Notes: generated from the sequence alone by a model not told the origin. Positions 8,472 to 16,922 are shown, counted from the first letter of the stretch. The stretch: DNA of 64,000 nt from Alienimonas californiensis (GCF_007743815.1 NZ_CP036265.1:2162323-2226322), one strand, 5' to 3'. Translations and numbers: made by a program.

Positions 8472-9091
8472 GAAAACGCACCGCCGCCGCCGGAGGAGCC
8501 GGGATCGCCGGGCTGCTCGCCCTCGGCCTGATGTACCTGCCGGACTGGGAGATGGGTTCGCTGGGCGTGCCCTCCGGCGGGGGCACGGACGTCACCGACC
8601 TGACGCTCGACCCGACTAGCCCGGACGCCGCGGAGGACGTCGAATCGGCCCCGATCTTCAACGGCGCCGCAACCCCCGTCACGCAGGAGATGGTCGAGTC
8701 CGGCGAGGCCGGGGGCCCCAACACCGTGACCGGCGCCATGGGCGGCGTCGTGGGCGATCCGACTACGGCCGACGGCCCGCCGCTGGCCGTGGTCGACGTG
8801 CTGGTCGACGGCGGGGAGTACCTCGTCGTGCAGCGGTTCGCCTCGGACGGCCTGCCGATCCGCGAGGGCCAATCCCTCAGCGCCGTGCTGAACGCCGCCT
8901 CGCAGGCCGAGGGCGCCCCGGACGGGGTGAAGGTCCGCGTCTCCCGCACCCCGAACGCCATCGCCGGCGCCGCCACCGACCTGATGGACGCCCTGCGGAA
9001 GAACGGCTTTCAGGAGGACGAGATCGACTACCGCCAGCGCCTGGTGACGGACGAAACCCCCGCCCCCCCGGGCGGCGTCGTGGCGGAGTAG
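8468..9091 (+). CDS. Third subunit of ExbB/ExbD-like cassette, single-TM protein
   Basis: A 207-residue protein starting at a GTG that overlaps the previous stop (GTGA). One N-terminal membrane helix (about 9-24, AGIAGLLALGLMYLP) is followed by an acidic linker and a compact C-terminal domain at about 105-190. That domain (for example LAVVDVLVDGGEYLVV, VKVRVSRTPNAIAGAA, DLMDALRKNGF) has the alternating strand-helix pattern of the ExbD/TolR periplasmic domain, a resemblance judged by eye. One reading is that the ExbD helix and periplasmic domain are divided between this gene and the preceding one. A dispersed repeat follows the stop directly. Confidence 0.5.
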   Translation: MRKRTAAAGGAGIAGLLALGLMYLPDWEMGSLGVPSGGGTDVTDLTLDPTSPDAAEDVESAPIFNGAATPVTQEMVESGEAGGPNTVTGAMGGVVGDPTTADGPPLAVVDVLVDGGEYLVVQRFASDGLPIREGQSLSAVLNAASQAEGAPDGVKVRVSRTPNAIAGAATDLMDALRKNGFQEDEIDYRQRLVTDETPAPPGGVVAE

Positions 9092-9102
9092 CGAGCAACG
9101 TT

Positions 9103-9151
9103 CCCCCCTCTCCCTCGAGGAAGAGGGGCCGGGGGTGAGGGGGCGCACGGT
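9103..9151. repeat. CCCCTCACCCCC-type dispersed repeat, copy c
   Basis: A CTCTCCCTCGAGGAAGAGGG hairpin followed by GCCGGGGGTGAGGGGGCG. It starts 12 bases after the stop of the third ExbB-cassette gene and faces copy d in inverted orientation. Confidence 0.8.
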
Positions 9152-9230
9152 TCGCCCGCTCCCGCTTCATGCAGTGGCGACCCGGCCGACGGGCGAGGGA
9201 ACGGGCCGTGAAGAGGGTTCGTGAGTCTCT

Positions 9231-9280
9231 GCCCCCTCACCCCCGACCCCTCTCCCCCAAAAAGGGGGCGAGGGGGGGGA
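9231..9280. repeat. CCCCTCACCCCC-type dispersed repeat, copy d
   Basis: CCCCCTCACCCCCGACCCC followed by a CTCCCCCAAAAAGGGGGCGAG hairpin. It ends 11 bases before the stop of the convergent methyltransferase gene. With copy c it fills the intergenic space and may serve as a two-way terminator. Confidence 0.8.
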
Positions 9281-9291
9281 CGGCGCCAAGT

Positions 9292-10086
9292 TCACTCCGC
9301 GGCGGGTTCGGCGTTCGCCGCGGCGAGCGGTTTGCGGAAGGTGATCACGTGCTGGCGGGGCAGTTCGTCGGCGGTGTCGACGAATTCCAGACCGAACTCC
9401 GGGCGGCCGGCCTCTTTTTTGACCTGGGCCTCGCTCATCTTGTGGATCTCCTTGATGGGGACCCGGGGGTCCTCTTGGCGGTACTCGACCCACACCAACC
9501 GCCCGCCGGGCTTGAGGGCCTTCACCAGGGCGGCGGTCATGGCGTGCGGATCGTCGAACTCGTGATAGACGTCCACCATTACCGCGAGATCCACGCTGCC
9601 CTCTTCCAGCTTGGGGTCGGTCGGGTCGGAGAGGACCGGCTCGACGTTGTCGATCCCCCGCTGCTTCATCCGGCCCCGCAGGCGGGCGATCATCTCCGGC
9701 TGGATGTCCACGGCCTTCACCACCCCGCCGGGGGCGTCGCCGCGGCCTTTCGGGGGACCGGCGACCTTGGGCGCCATCCGCTGGGCGATCACGCCGCTGC
9801 CGGCGCCGATGTCCGCCACCACCATCCCCGGCTCGAGCTTCAGCAGCTTGATCAGCGTGGCGAGGTCCTCTTCCTGCTGCCGGGTGCGGCGCTCCAGCCA
9901 GTTCGCCCCCTGATGCCCCATCACCTGGGCGATCTGCCGGCCCATGTAGTAGCGGTCGATGCCGTTCGGGTCGGCGCCGGGGCGGTCCTCGTAGAGGGGC
10001 GTCTCGACGGCCGCCTGCGGTTTCGCGGGCGCTTCCTCCTGGGGCACCGCGAAGCCGCAGGCGAGGAGCGCGAGGGGCAGAATCAT
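9292..10086 (-). CDS. Exported class I SAM-dependent methyltransferase
   Basis: A 264-residue protein with a class I methyltransferase fold: motif I VVADIGAGSGVIAQRM (about 89-104), an acidic post-I segment AVDIQPEM and GSVDLAVMVDVYHEF. The N-terminus ILPLALLACGFAVPQ is hydrophobic and ends in a lipobox-like LLAC (Cys10), suggesting a lipoprotein facing out of the cytoplasm. That is odd for an enzyme needing S-adenosylmethionine. A segment GRQIAQVMGHQGANWLERR precedes the fold. The gene overlaps the Trm112-like gene by 4 bases (ATGA) and follows a sugar isomerase gene. The substrate is unknown. Cytoplasmic retention cannot be excluded. Confidence 0.75.
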   Translation of the reverse strand: MILPLALLACGFAVPQEEAPAKPQAAVETPLYEDRPGADPNGIDRYYMGRQIAQVMGHQGANWLERRTRQQEEDLATLIKLLKLEPGMVVADIGAGSGVIAQRMAPKVAGPPKGRGDAPGGVVKAVDIQPEMIARLRGRMKQRGIDNVEPVLSDPTDPKLEEGSVDLAVMVDVYHEFDDPHAMTAALVKALKPGGRLVWVEYRQEDPRVPIKEIHKMSEAQVKKEAGRPEFGLEFVDTADELPRQHVITFRKPLAAANAEPAAE

Positions 10087-10382
10087 GGGGACGCCGATTC
10101 GGGGGGGAGGGGCTGGCCGGTGCTTGGATCGCGGCCCTGGGCGCGCATCACGCGCTCCCATTCGTCGCGGTTCAGCGTCCGGCCGCTGTCGGGCAGCAGG
10201 ACGGGGATGCCGTCCTCCACCGCGTACCGCAGCCGGGTTTCGGGGTCGCAGGAGACCAGCGAACCGGGGTCCGGGCAGACCAGCGGCGTGCGGGCGACGG
10301 GGCAGACGAGCAGATCGGCGACCGCCGCGAAGTCGAACGGCCGCGGGCGATCGTCGGTCGCTTTGTCGGGCGGGCGGGGCAT
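10083..10382 (-). CDS. Trm112-like small protein
   Basis: A 99-residue protein with the Trm112 pattern: LLVCPVARTPLVC near residue 25, LVSCDPETRLRYAVEDGIPV and then LLP. In eukaryotes Trm112 activates several methyltransferases. In bacteria small members (YcaR-like) have no settled role. Here it overlaps the methyltransferase gene by 4 bases, so a working pair is tempting but unproven, because the methyltransferase looks exported and this protein has no signal. The start ATG at 10382 shares one base with the stop of the upstream isomerase gene. Confidence 0.8.
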   Translation of the reverse strand: MPRPPDKATDDRPRPFDFAAVADLLVCPVARTPLVCPDPGSLVSCDPETRLRYAVEDGIPVLLPDSGRTLNRDEWERVMRAQGRDPSTGQPLPPESASP

Positions 10383-11407
10383 CAGAAGCCCCGGTCGGCG
10401 CGGAGGGCGGCGAAGTCGCGGCGATCGGTCCCGATGCCGGCGTCCGCCAGCATCCCGCACAGCGCCCGGCAGGCGATCCCCAGCCCGTCCGGCCCGCTGA
10501 AGCCCCCGAACTGCCCGCCGCCCCGCAGGTGCGGTTCCAGTTCCAGGAAGAAGCCCGGCACGCCCAGCGTTTCGACCCGGTGGCTCAGTTCCGGCAGGTG
10601 GCTCGCCAGGTCTTTAAAGACCGCCGCGTGCCCGCCGTCGCCCACGTCGGCCGGGACGAAGTTCTTCAGGCGTTCCTCGTCGACGTAGCCGTCCCAGGTC
10701 AGCGACGGGTCGATCTTATAGTCCTTGATGTGAATCCAGCCGAGGTACGGCCGCATCGCTTCGTACTCGGCGTAGCAAACCGCGGCGTCCTTGTTCTGGG
10801 CGGCGATGTTCCCGCCGTCCCAGATCAGGACGAGGTTCGGCCGGTTGACCTGCTCGGCGATCGTCGCCAGCAGCGGGCCGGTCTCGCCGACGAGGTTCGG
10901 CTCGATCTCCAGCCCGTAGATCAGGTCTTCCTTCGCGCACAGGTCCGCCAGTTCGCCGAGTTGGTCGACCGCCTGCGGGATGTGCGGCTCCGGGGCGGTG
11001 CCGGCGGGGTGATAGAAGGAGAACCCGCGGATCAACTTCGTGCCCAGTTCGTGGGCTGCCCGGACCGTCGCGGCGACCTCGCCGTCGAGGTACTCCTTCC
11101 AGGGCACGAACTTGTTGTGGGAGCGGTCCGCCTCGTCCTTCAGCTTGACCTTGCCGACGCGGGAGCCGATCGAGGTCACGCCGACGCCAAAGTCCTCCTG
11201 CAGGGCTCGCAGATCGGCGAACTCCGCGTCGGTGCACTCCACGCAGTGCTTCGGCTCCGCGCCGGGGAACTGCACCCAGCGGGGGGAGTACCAGTTCAAC
11301 CCGACGGCGGCGACGGCGGCGAGCTGTTCGGGCACGGCCTTGGAGGAGGGCCGGGTGGCCTCGTCGGCGAAGGCGGACAGCAGCACGGCGGGCGGGGCGT
11401 CGGGCAC
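10382..11407 (-). CDS. Sugar phosphate isomerase/epimerase family protein (TIM barrel)
   Basis: AP-endonuclease-2-type TIM barrel, a fold used by xylose-isomerase-like sugar isomerases and epimerases. Visible elements include LSAFADEA at the N-terminus, GTKLIRGFSFYHP, YGLEIEPNLVGET (a metal-ligand Glu strand), LVLIWDGGNIA, IHIKDYK (His-x-Lys-Asp typical of the family) and FFLELEPHL. GTG at 11407 was chosen because it begins the conserved first strand (341 residues). An ATG at 11482 would add 25 residues with no family resemblance. It is first of a three-gene minus-strand operon and divergent from lysS. The substrate cannot be told. Confidence 0.85.
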   Translation of the reverse strand: MPDAPPAVLLSAFADEATRPSSKAVPEQLAAVAAVGLNWYSPRWVQFPGAEPKHCVECTDAEFADLRALQEDFGVGVTSIGSRVGKVKLKDEADRSHNKFVPWKEYLDGEVAATVRAAHELGTKLIRGFSFYHPAGTAPEPHIPQAVDQLGELADLCAKEDLIYGLEIEPNLVGETGPLLATIAEQVNRPNLVLIWDGGNIAAQNKDAAVCYAEYEAMRPYLGWIHIKDYKIDPSLTWDGYVDEERLKNFVPADVGDGGHAAVFKDLASHLPELSHRVETLGVPGFFLELEPHLRGGGQFGGFSGPDGLGIACRALCGMLADAGIGTDRRDFAALRADRGF

Positions 11408-11566
11408 GGGCGGCGGGGCTCGGCAAAGAGGCGGGAACAGCGAGGGAACCCCCGATTGTCCGCGGCGGGGCGGGGGTTTCAACGCCGGTCGGGGCGGGGG
11501 GCGTCGCCTTTTGGCGGCGGTCGGCGTAGCTTCCCGCCGCCTCGTTCACCCTAAACGCCCCCCCGC

Positions 11567-13036
11567 ATGGCCTCCCCCGCCGACCGCCTCGCCAAAGCCC
11601 GGATCGAGAAGCTCGACAAGATCGTCGCCCTCGGCCGCGATCCCTACGGGCAGCGGTTCGACGATCACCTCCCCATCGCCCAGGCCCGCGCCAAACAGCC
11701 CGATGAGAGCGGCGTGGAAGGCGAATCGGTCCGCGTCGCCGGCCGGGTGATGCAGATTCGCAAGGCCGGCAAGCTGCGGTTCTACGAGATCGCCGACGCC
11801 ACCGGGCAGATCCAGCTGCTGTTCTCCCGCGGCGACCTCGACGAGGAACAGTGGGAACTGATGGCCGCCCTGGACTACGCGGATCTGGTCGGGATCGACG
11901 GGGTCACCTGGAAGACCAACACCGGTGAGCCCAGCGTAAAGGTTCGGGCCGTCACGCCGCTGTGCAAAGCCCTCGCCCCGCCGCCGGACAAGCACCACGG
12001 CGTGCAGGACCCCGAACTGCTGGTCCGCCAGCGGTCGCTGGACCTGATCTACACCGAGGGCGTCCGCGACCGGCTGCTCAAGCGGGGGGAGATCGTCAAA
12101 TCCGTCCGCCAGACGCTGGCCGACCGCGGGTTCGTGGAGGTCGAAACCCCGGTGCTGCACACCGTCGCCGGCGGGGCCGCGGCGAAGCCCTTCCAGACGC
12201 ATCACAACGCGTTGGATGTGGACCTGACGCTCCGCATCGCGCTGGAACTGCACCTCAAGCGGTTGATGGTCGGCGGGATCGAGCGGGTGTTCGAACTGGG
12301 CCGCGTCTTCCGCAACGAGGGCATCGATCAGACCCATAACCCGGAGTTCACCATGCTGGAGGCCTACCAGGCCTACGGCGACTACCGGTCGATGATGGAC
12401 CTGACCGAAGCGGTGATCGTCAACGCGATCCGCGTGCTCAACGGCCCCGACGCCCCGCTGACGATCCCGCACGCCGGCAAAGAGGTCGACTTCACCCCCC
12501 CCTTCGAGCGTCGCACCTACGCCGACCTGTTCCGCGAACACGCCGGCTGCGACCTGACCGACGAGGCCGCCGTCGCCGCCAAGGCCAAGGAACTGGGCAT
12601 CGAGACCGCCGGCCGGCACCCGGACGTGGTCGTCGGCGACGTGTTCGAGGCGACGGTGGAGGACAGCCTCGAAGGCCCGATCTTCGTCACCGATTACCCG
12701 GCCAGCCTCTGCCCGCTGACGAAGCGCAAGGCCGACGACCCGGCCGTGGCGGAGCGGTTCGAACTGTTCGTGCACGGCATGGAGCTGGCCAACGCCTACA
12801 CGGAACTGAACGACCCGCGGTTGCAGGAGGAACTGTTCCGCAGCCAACTCGCCGGGCAGGCCGAGGAGGACTCGATGGCGAAGCTGGACACGGAGTTTTT
12901 GCAGGCCCTCCGCATCGGCATGCCCCCCGCCGGCGGACTGGGCATCGGCATCGACCGCCTCGCCATGCTGCTGACGGACGCGAAAGGCATCCGCGACGTG
13001 ATCTTCTTCCCCACCGTCAAACCAATCGCGGAGTGA
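11567..13036 (+). CDS. lysS: Lysyl-tRNA synthetase, class II
   Basis: Charges tRNA-Lys. The product is 489 residues, normal for the bacterial enzyme. An N-terminal OB-fold anticodon-binding region (about 55-140, VRVAGRVMQIRKAGKL) precedes the class II catalytic domain, with motif 2 FRNEGIDQTHNPEFTMLEAY (about 247-266) and motif 3 GLGIGIDRLAMLL (about 457-469). The ATG at 11567 starts 160 bases after the divergent isomerase start. A dispersed repeat lies directly after the stop and separates it from the convergent PhyH gene. Confidence 0.97.
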   Translation: MASPADRLAKARIEKLDKIVALGRDPYGQRFDDHLPIAQARAKQPDESGVEGESVRVAGRVMQIRKAGKLRFYEIADATGQIQLLFSRGDLDEEQWELMAALDYADLVGIDGVTWKTNTGEPSVKVRAVTPLCKALAPPPDKHHGVQDPELLVRQRSLDLIYTEGVRDRLLKRGEIVKSVRQTLADRGFVEVETPVLHTVAGGAAAKPFQTHHNALDVDLTLRIALELHLKRLMVGGIERVFELGRVFRNEGIDQTHNPEFTMLEAYQAYGDYRSMMDLTEAVIVNAIRVLNGPDAPLTIPHAGKEVDFTPPFERRTYADLFREHAGCDLTDEAAVAAKAKELGIETAGRHPDVVVGDVFEATVEDSLEGPIFVTDYPASLCPLTKRKADDPAVAERFELFVHGMELANAYTELNDPRLQEELFRSQLAGQAEEDSMAKLDTEFLQALRIGMPPAGGLGIGIDRLAMLLTDAKGIRDVIFFPTVKPIAE

Positions 13037-13047
13037 GGCCCCTTGAT

Positions 13048-13080
13048 CTCCCCTCTCCCTCGAGGGCGAGGGGAGGAAGG
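13048..13080. repeat. CCCCTCACCCCC-type dispersed repeat, copy e (partial)
   Basis: CCCCTCTCCCTCGAGGGCGA with its GGGGAGG arm, without the GGGTGAGG tail. It fills the gap between the convergent lysS and PhyH stops. Confidence 0.7.
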
Positions 13081-13084
13081 GGCG

Positions 13085-13879
13085 TCACCTGCCCGGCAAC
13101 CGCACTTCGCACCAGTCGCTGCGGGTGCCGGGGACCGGCGGGTTGTCGGCGGGGCGGGCGGTGAAGACGGCGGACCACTTCGGCTCCGTCGTGCGGTTGC
13201 GGCGGGCGGCGTGGAACAGGCGGGCGTGGAAGAACAGCCCGTCGCCGGCTCGCAGCGGCACGTCGATCGCCCGGCTCAGCAGGTCCGCGTTCTCCGGGGC
13301 GTCCGCCCGCAGGAACTGCAGATCGTCGAACCGCGATGGTTCGTACGTCTGGGCGTGCGTGCCGGGGATCACCCGCAGGCAGCCGTTCTCCGGCGTTTCG
13401 TCGCCCAGGGCGATCCACAGGTTCACCAGCTCCGGCCGCTGGAAGCTCCAGTACCGCACGTCCTTGTGCCAGCCGGTGTCGGAGCTGAACCGCGGCTGCT
13501 TCGTCATCACGCAGTTGTGATGGGCCAGCGGCACGATCACCTCCGCGTTCCCCCGGCCCGTGTTGACCAACTGCGAGAGCCGGGTGCGGATGGGTTCGCT
13601 CGTCAGCAGGTGGGTGAAGACGGGGCCGCGGGCGAAGGCGTTCTTGAGGCGCCGCACCGTGCGGCCGCCCTCGCGGTCGGCGGGGTCCGGGGCGCCGGGG
13701 TAGCCGACCTCCGCCTCGTACTCCACCGGCCCGATCGGTTCGCCCTGCTCGCCCCGCAGATCGCGGGCGGTGAGGGCCCGGACCTCCGCGACCGTGGCGG
13801 CGTCCGCCAAACCGGGGACGACGAGGTAGCCGTCGGCGGCGAAGCGTGCCACATCCTCCTCAGTGAACGCCGGGCTCAT
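13085..13879 (-). CDS. Phytanoyl-CoA dioxygenase (PhyH) family protein
   Basis: Fe(II)/2-oxoglutarate dioxygenase of 264 residues. The iron-binding His and Asp lie in GWHKDVRYW (His138, Asp140), and the distal His is in FFHARLFHAARRN (His223, or His218). GCLRVIPGTH sits between them, as in the family. PhyH members hydroxylate small molecules, often fatty acyl or secondary metabolites, and planctomycetes carry many of unknown substrate. The start overlaps the stop of the upstream two-TM gene by 4 bases (ATGA), so the two are probably translated together. Confidence 0.88.
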   Translation of the reverse strand: MSPAFTEEDVARFAADGYLVVPGLADAATVAEVRALTARDLRGEQGEPIGPVEYEAEVGYPGAPDPADREGGRTVRRLKNAFARGPVFTHLLTSEPIRTRLSQLVNTGRGNAEVIVPLAHHNCVMTKQPRFSSDTGWHKDVRYWSFQRPELVNLWIALGDETPENGCLRVIPGTHAQTYEPSRFDDLQFLRADAPENADLLSRAIDVPLRAGDGLFFHARLFHAARRNRTTEPKWSAVFTARPADNPPVPGTRSDWCEVRLPGR

Positions 13880-14946
13880 CGGGCTTCCGCGGTCGGTTCG
13901 CTCGTCACGGCGGCCGTCGGGTCTGTTGGGGCGGAGCCGTCGGACAGCCCCGCGAGGAACGCCCCGGGGTCGTCGGCGTCCGTAGCGAAGTGCAGCGGCT
14001 GATCCCGCCCGTCGGCGGCGGCGGAGAGCCGGCTCAGCGTCGTGCGTTCGTAGTTCCGGTCGGCCGCCTTCCAGCGCCAGACCAGCAGCGCCCCGCCGGC
14101 CAGCACGGCGGCGATCACGCCCAGCACGATCCACGGCAGCGACGCCGGCGTCTGCGGGACCGCGGGGGCGATCCGGGCCGGCTTCGCCGCGTCGGCGAGG
14201 ATCAGCGGGGCGACGTGCAGCCGGCCCTCGCCGTTCTCCCCCTGGGCCGCGTAGCCCTGCAGTTTGAACAGCGTCCCCTCCAGCGACACCGGCACGGGGG
14301 TCTCCAGGAAGGCGTCCCGCGGCAGCCCCTCGGCCCGGTTCGCCCACACGCGGACCGGGTTGTCGCCGGCGTCCGGCAGGAAGACCCACAGTTCCACACC
14401 GCGGCCCTCCCCCAGATCGGAGATGCCGCGGGCCTCCCCGACGATCCGCGCCGGCCGGCCGCGGTAGTAGTCCGGGTCGCGCATCAGGTTGGGGAAGGAG
14501 GCCGGTGCCTCGTCCGCCGGGACGGCCAGCGGGGTCGTTTCGAACCGCTCGAGGATCGCCGCGATCGCGACCAACTCCGCCCGCGTGAATCGCAGTTTGC
14601 GGTCCTCCGCCGCGGCGGTCAGGGCGGCGGGCAGCCGGCCGTCGAGGTTCTCGGCGTCCTCTGCGGCACCGTCCCCCTCGGAGGTTGGCGGGGCGAGGGC
14701 GGCGACGCGGATCGCCCCCGGCCGCAGCGGCCCGTCCTCGCGGATGGAGAAGTCCGGCGGTTCGCCCCCGGCGTCGCCGGCCCCCGCCGCGGCCTGCGGC
14801 GGGGCAATCCAGTACCAGTTCGACGGGTTCGCCGCCCAGTTCGCCGCGAACAGCACGAGGGCCAACGCCCCGACCATCGCCAGCATCCGGCGTTGATCGG
14901 CACCGTTCAGATACGGGGCGGGGCGGCGGTTGGGACGAACTCGCAT
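13876..14946 (-). CDS. Two-TM protein of unknown function, coupled to PhyH gene
   Basis: A 356-residue protein I do not recognise. A membrane helix near the N-terminus (about 20-37, MLAMVGALALVLFAANWAA) and a second one at about 270-292 (LPWIVLGVIAAVLAGGALLV) flank a roughly 230-residue region likely outside the cytoplasm. Inside it, YYRGRPARIVGEARG and ELWVFLPDAGDNPVRVW suggest a beta-rich, possibly OB-like domain. The cytoplasmic tail is short. The ATG at 14946 was preferred over an ATG 27 bases upstream. It overlaps the PhyH start by 4 bases. Confidence 0.6.
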   Translation of the reverse strand: MRVRPNRRPAPYLNGADQRRMLAMVGALALVLFAANWAANPSNWYWIAPPQAAAGAGDAGGEPPDFSIREDGPLRPGAIRVAALAPPTSEGDGAAEDAENLDGRLPAALTAAAEDRKLRFTRAELVAIAAILERFETTPLAVPADEAPASFPNLMRDPDYYRGRPARIVGEARGISDLGEGRGVELWVFLPDAGDNPVRVWANRAEGLPRDAFLETPVPVSLEGTLFKLQGYAAQGENGEGRLHVAPLILADAAKPARIAPAVPQTPASLPWIVLGVIAAVLAGGALLVWRWKAADRNYERTTLSRLSAAADGRDQPLHFATDADDPGAFLAGLSDGSAPTDPTAAVTSEPTAEAR

Positions 14947-14997
14947 GGCGGCATTGTAGACGGCCCGCTCCAATCACGGCAGGGCGGCGAACCGTCG

Positions 14998-15104
14998 AAT
15001 ACCAGCCCGACGCGCAAGCGTCGGCGGTCGGCTCAGCCGAGCGATCGGCCGGGTTGATGGAATGCCGCACCGCACGGCCGACGCTTGTGCGTCGGACTGG
15101 TATT
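14998..15104. repeat. Inverted repeat with 28-base arms (GCAAGCG-core hairpin)
   Basis: The left arm starts AATACCAGCCCGACGCGCAA (14998-15025) and matches the reverse complement of 15077-15104 at 26 of 28 positions. It lies between the Gfo/Idh-like gene stop (15110) and the next minus-strand start (14946). It contains the CGCAAGCG core shared with the hairpins at 25521, 27022 and 28978. Confidence 0.75.
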
Positions 15105-15109
15105 GAAGC

Positions 15110-16153
15110 TCACCGCGGCCGCAGGCGGCCGCCGCCGGGGGGGGAGATCGGGATCGGCTCCCCGCCGGCCGCGGCGGCGCCGGCGGCCCGGGTCAGGGCC
15201 ATCGCCCAGCCGAGATCGTGCAGGTCCGGGGCGGGGATCAGGCCGCCGATCGCCCGGCGGAGGAACAGGGTGAGCAGGGTGTCGAACCCCGGCCGTTCCG
15301 CGGAGAGGTCCTCGACGCGTTCCGGTTCGCCCCGCACGGCGTACCGCAGGCCGCTGGCGCCGGAGAGCGTCGCCACGCCGCGCTCGCAGCGGACGGTCGC
15401 CTTGGTCTCGGCGGCGTCGCCGGCGAGGTCGTCGGCGGAGGCGAGCGTCAGCGCCGCCCCCCGACCGCCGCGGGCCTCGCCGGTCACTTTTTCCCCCTCG
15501 TCCAGCCGGAGTTGCGCCGAGCTGGCGCCGGCGGCGGGATCGGCCGTGGCGACGACCTCCCGCACGCCGTCCGGCAGCAGGTGGGCGGCCCAGTCGGCCC
15601 ACTGGGCGAACCGCCAGGCGGCGACCGGCTGGCCGTAGGCGTCCCGCAGCGGGTGGGCGGCGGGCAGCGGGGCGACGACCCGAATCGCGTGCACCGCGCC
15701 CAGCGTCGTGGCGATCAGTTCCCGTAGCCGCAGCGTGGCGGGGGTGAACCGCAGCGACAGGTCCGGCGTGACGACCGTGCCGGCGCTGGCCGCCCGGGCG
15801 GCGAGGGCGTCCAGCCGGTCGTCCCGCGGGTCGATCGGCCCGGCCAGCAGCACCGGCTTGTCGGCCCGCAACAGCAGATCGAGCGCCGCCAAGCCCCACC
15901 AGGCGGGGTCGCCCAGCAGCACGGCCCGCACGTCCGGCCGGCGGGCCAGCGCCCACAGGCCCCCCGCCGCGGTCGTCCCGCCGCTGCGGCGGCTGAGATC
16001 CTCAGCGGCGGCCCGGGTGCGGACGGGCACAGCGTCGTGCACCGCCACGATGCGGACCCGGCCGTTCAGGCGTTCCAGCGCCGGGCGCTGCCGGTCCGGC
16101 CAATCCGGGCCGAGCCCCGCGACGCCCACGCCGATGGCCGCGGGTGCAGGCAT
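15110..16153 (-). CDS. Gfo/Idh/MocA-like oxidoreductase, divergent
   Basis: A 347-residue protein laid out like a Gfo/Idh/MocA dehydrogenase. The N-terminal Rossmann stretch VGVAGLGPDW (about 8-17) resembles GxGxxG, DVRAVLLGDPAWWGLAALDL resembles the second half of that fold, and DKPVLLAGPI corresponds to the usual K-P-V-L-C-E-K-P region. The Glu-Lys of the catalytic EKP motif is replaced here, so enzymatic activity is doubtful. The C-terminal alpha/beta part (ADWAAHLLPDGVREV) is consistent with the family. The stop is flanked by a long inverted repeat. Confidence 0.65.
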   Translation of the reverse strand: MPAPAAIGVGVAGLGPDWPDRQRPALERLNGRVRIVAVHDAVPVRTRAAAEDLSRRSGGTTAAGGLWALARRPDVRAVLLGDPAWWGLAALDLLLRADKPVLLAGPIDPRDDRLDALAARAASAGTVVTPDLSLRFTPATLRLRELIATTLGAVHAIRVVAPLPAAHPLRDAYGQPVAAWRFAQWADWAAHLLPDGVREVVATADPAAGASSAQLRLDEGEKVTGEARGGRGAALTLASADDLAGDAAETKATVRCERGVATLSGASGLRYAVRGEPERVEDLSAERPGFDTLLTLFLRRAIGGLIPAPDLHDLGWAMALTRAAGAAAAGGEPIPISPPGGGRLRPR

Positions 16154-16325
16154 AAACCGCGACGCGGGAGAGAGAAGGGAGGTGCGGGAAAACGCCGGCG
16201 AGCCCCGGCGGGAACGGCGAACGGTTCTACCCGCCCCCGTTCGCGTCCGCCACCGGCCCGGTCATCAGCGACCGGACCGGCGGCGACGTCAGGACCGGCG
16301 CGGCGAACGGCTCACGCCGGACGGC

Positions 16326-16922
16326 TCACTCGTGGGCGTGCTCGTCGCCGTGGGCGTGGTCGTCGCCGTGCTCATGGTCGTGGTCATGGCCGTGGTCGTC
16401 GTGGGCGTCATGGCCGGTGTTGAACGTGGTCTGGTGTTCGTCGCCCGCCACATCGACGACGATGCGGCCCTCGAGCTCGCCCTCGCCGTTGTTCGGCAGG
16501 CGTTCGCGGAGGAAGATCCACTCGGCGCTCTCGACGTTCTCCTCGGCGGCGGGCGTCAGCTTGAGGTTGGTCTCCTCGCCGGTCGCCGGGTCGTTGAAAA
16601 ACAGTTCCACGCTGCGGGCCTGCACCGGGGTCTTCATATCCGCGGCGAGGAGGTAGACCTTGGCGTTCGCCGGGTCGTCGGAGTCGATCACCAGCTCGCC
16701 GTGCAGGCTGTGGTCGGTGGTCAGTTCCAGCACCGTGCCGCCGTGCGGGCCGGGGCCGTGGTCGGCCTCAGCGTGGACATGCTCGTCGTCGACGGCTTCG
16801 ACGTCCGTGCCGTATTCCTGACCGGCGTCGTTATTGCAGCCGACGACGAGCAGGACGGCGCCCATCGCCAACGACGGGGCGAGCAGGGCGGCGGCGAAGG
16901 GGGAGCGGGCGAAGCGGGGCAT
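16326..16922 (-). CDS. His-rich lipoprotein, probable metal binder
   Basis: A 198-residue protein starting at ATG 16922. A signal peptide ends in a lipobox (LLVVGC, Cys about 28). After an acidic linker with HVHAEADHG, a beta-rich central part (about 60-165, [38 protein letters not shown]) precedes a tail of about 29 residues holding eleven His alternating with Asp and Glu. Such tails bind zinc, nickel or copper in known proteins; the metal here is unknown. No metal transporter is adjacent. It sits between the oxidoreductase and the POT transporter genes on the same strand. Confidence 0.7.
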   Translation of the reverse strand: MPRFARSPFAAALLAPSLAMGAVLLVVGCNNDAGQEYGTDVEAVDDEHVHAEADHGPGPHGGTVLELTTDHSLHGELVIDSDDPANAKVYLLAADMKTPVQARSVELFFNDPATGEETNLKLTPAAEENVESAEWIFLRERLPNNGEGELEGRIVVDVAGDEHQTTFNTGHDAHDDHGHDHDHEHGDDHAHGDEHAHE

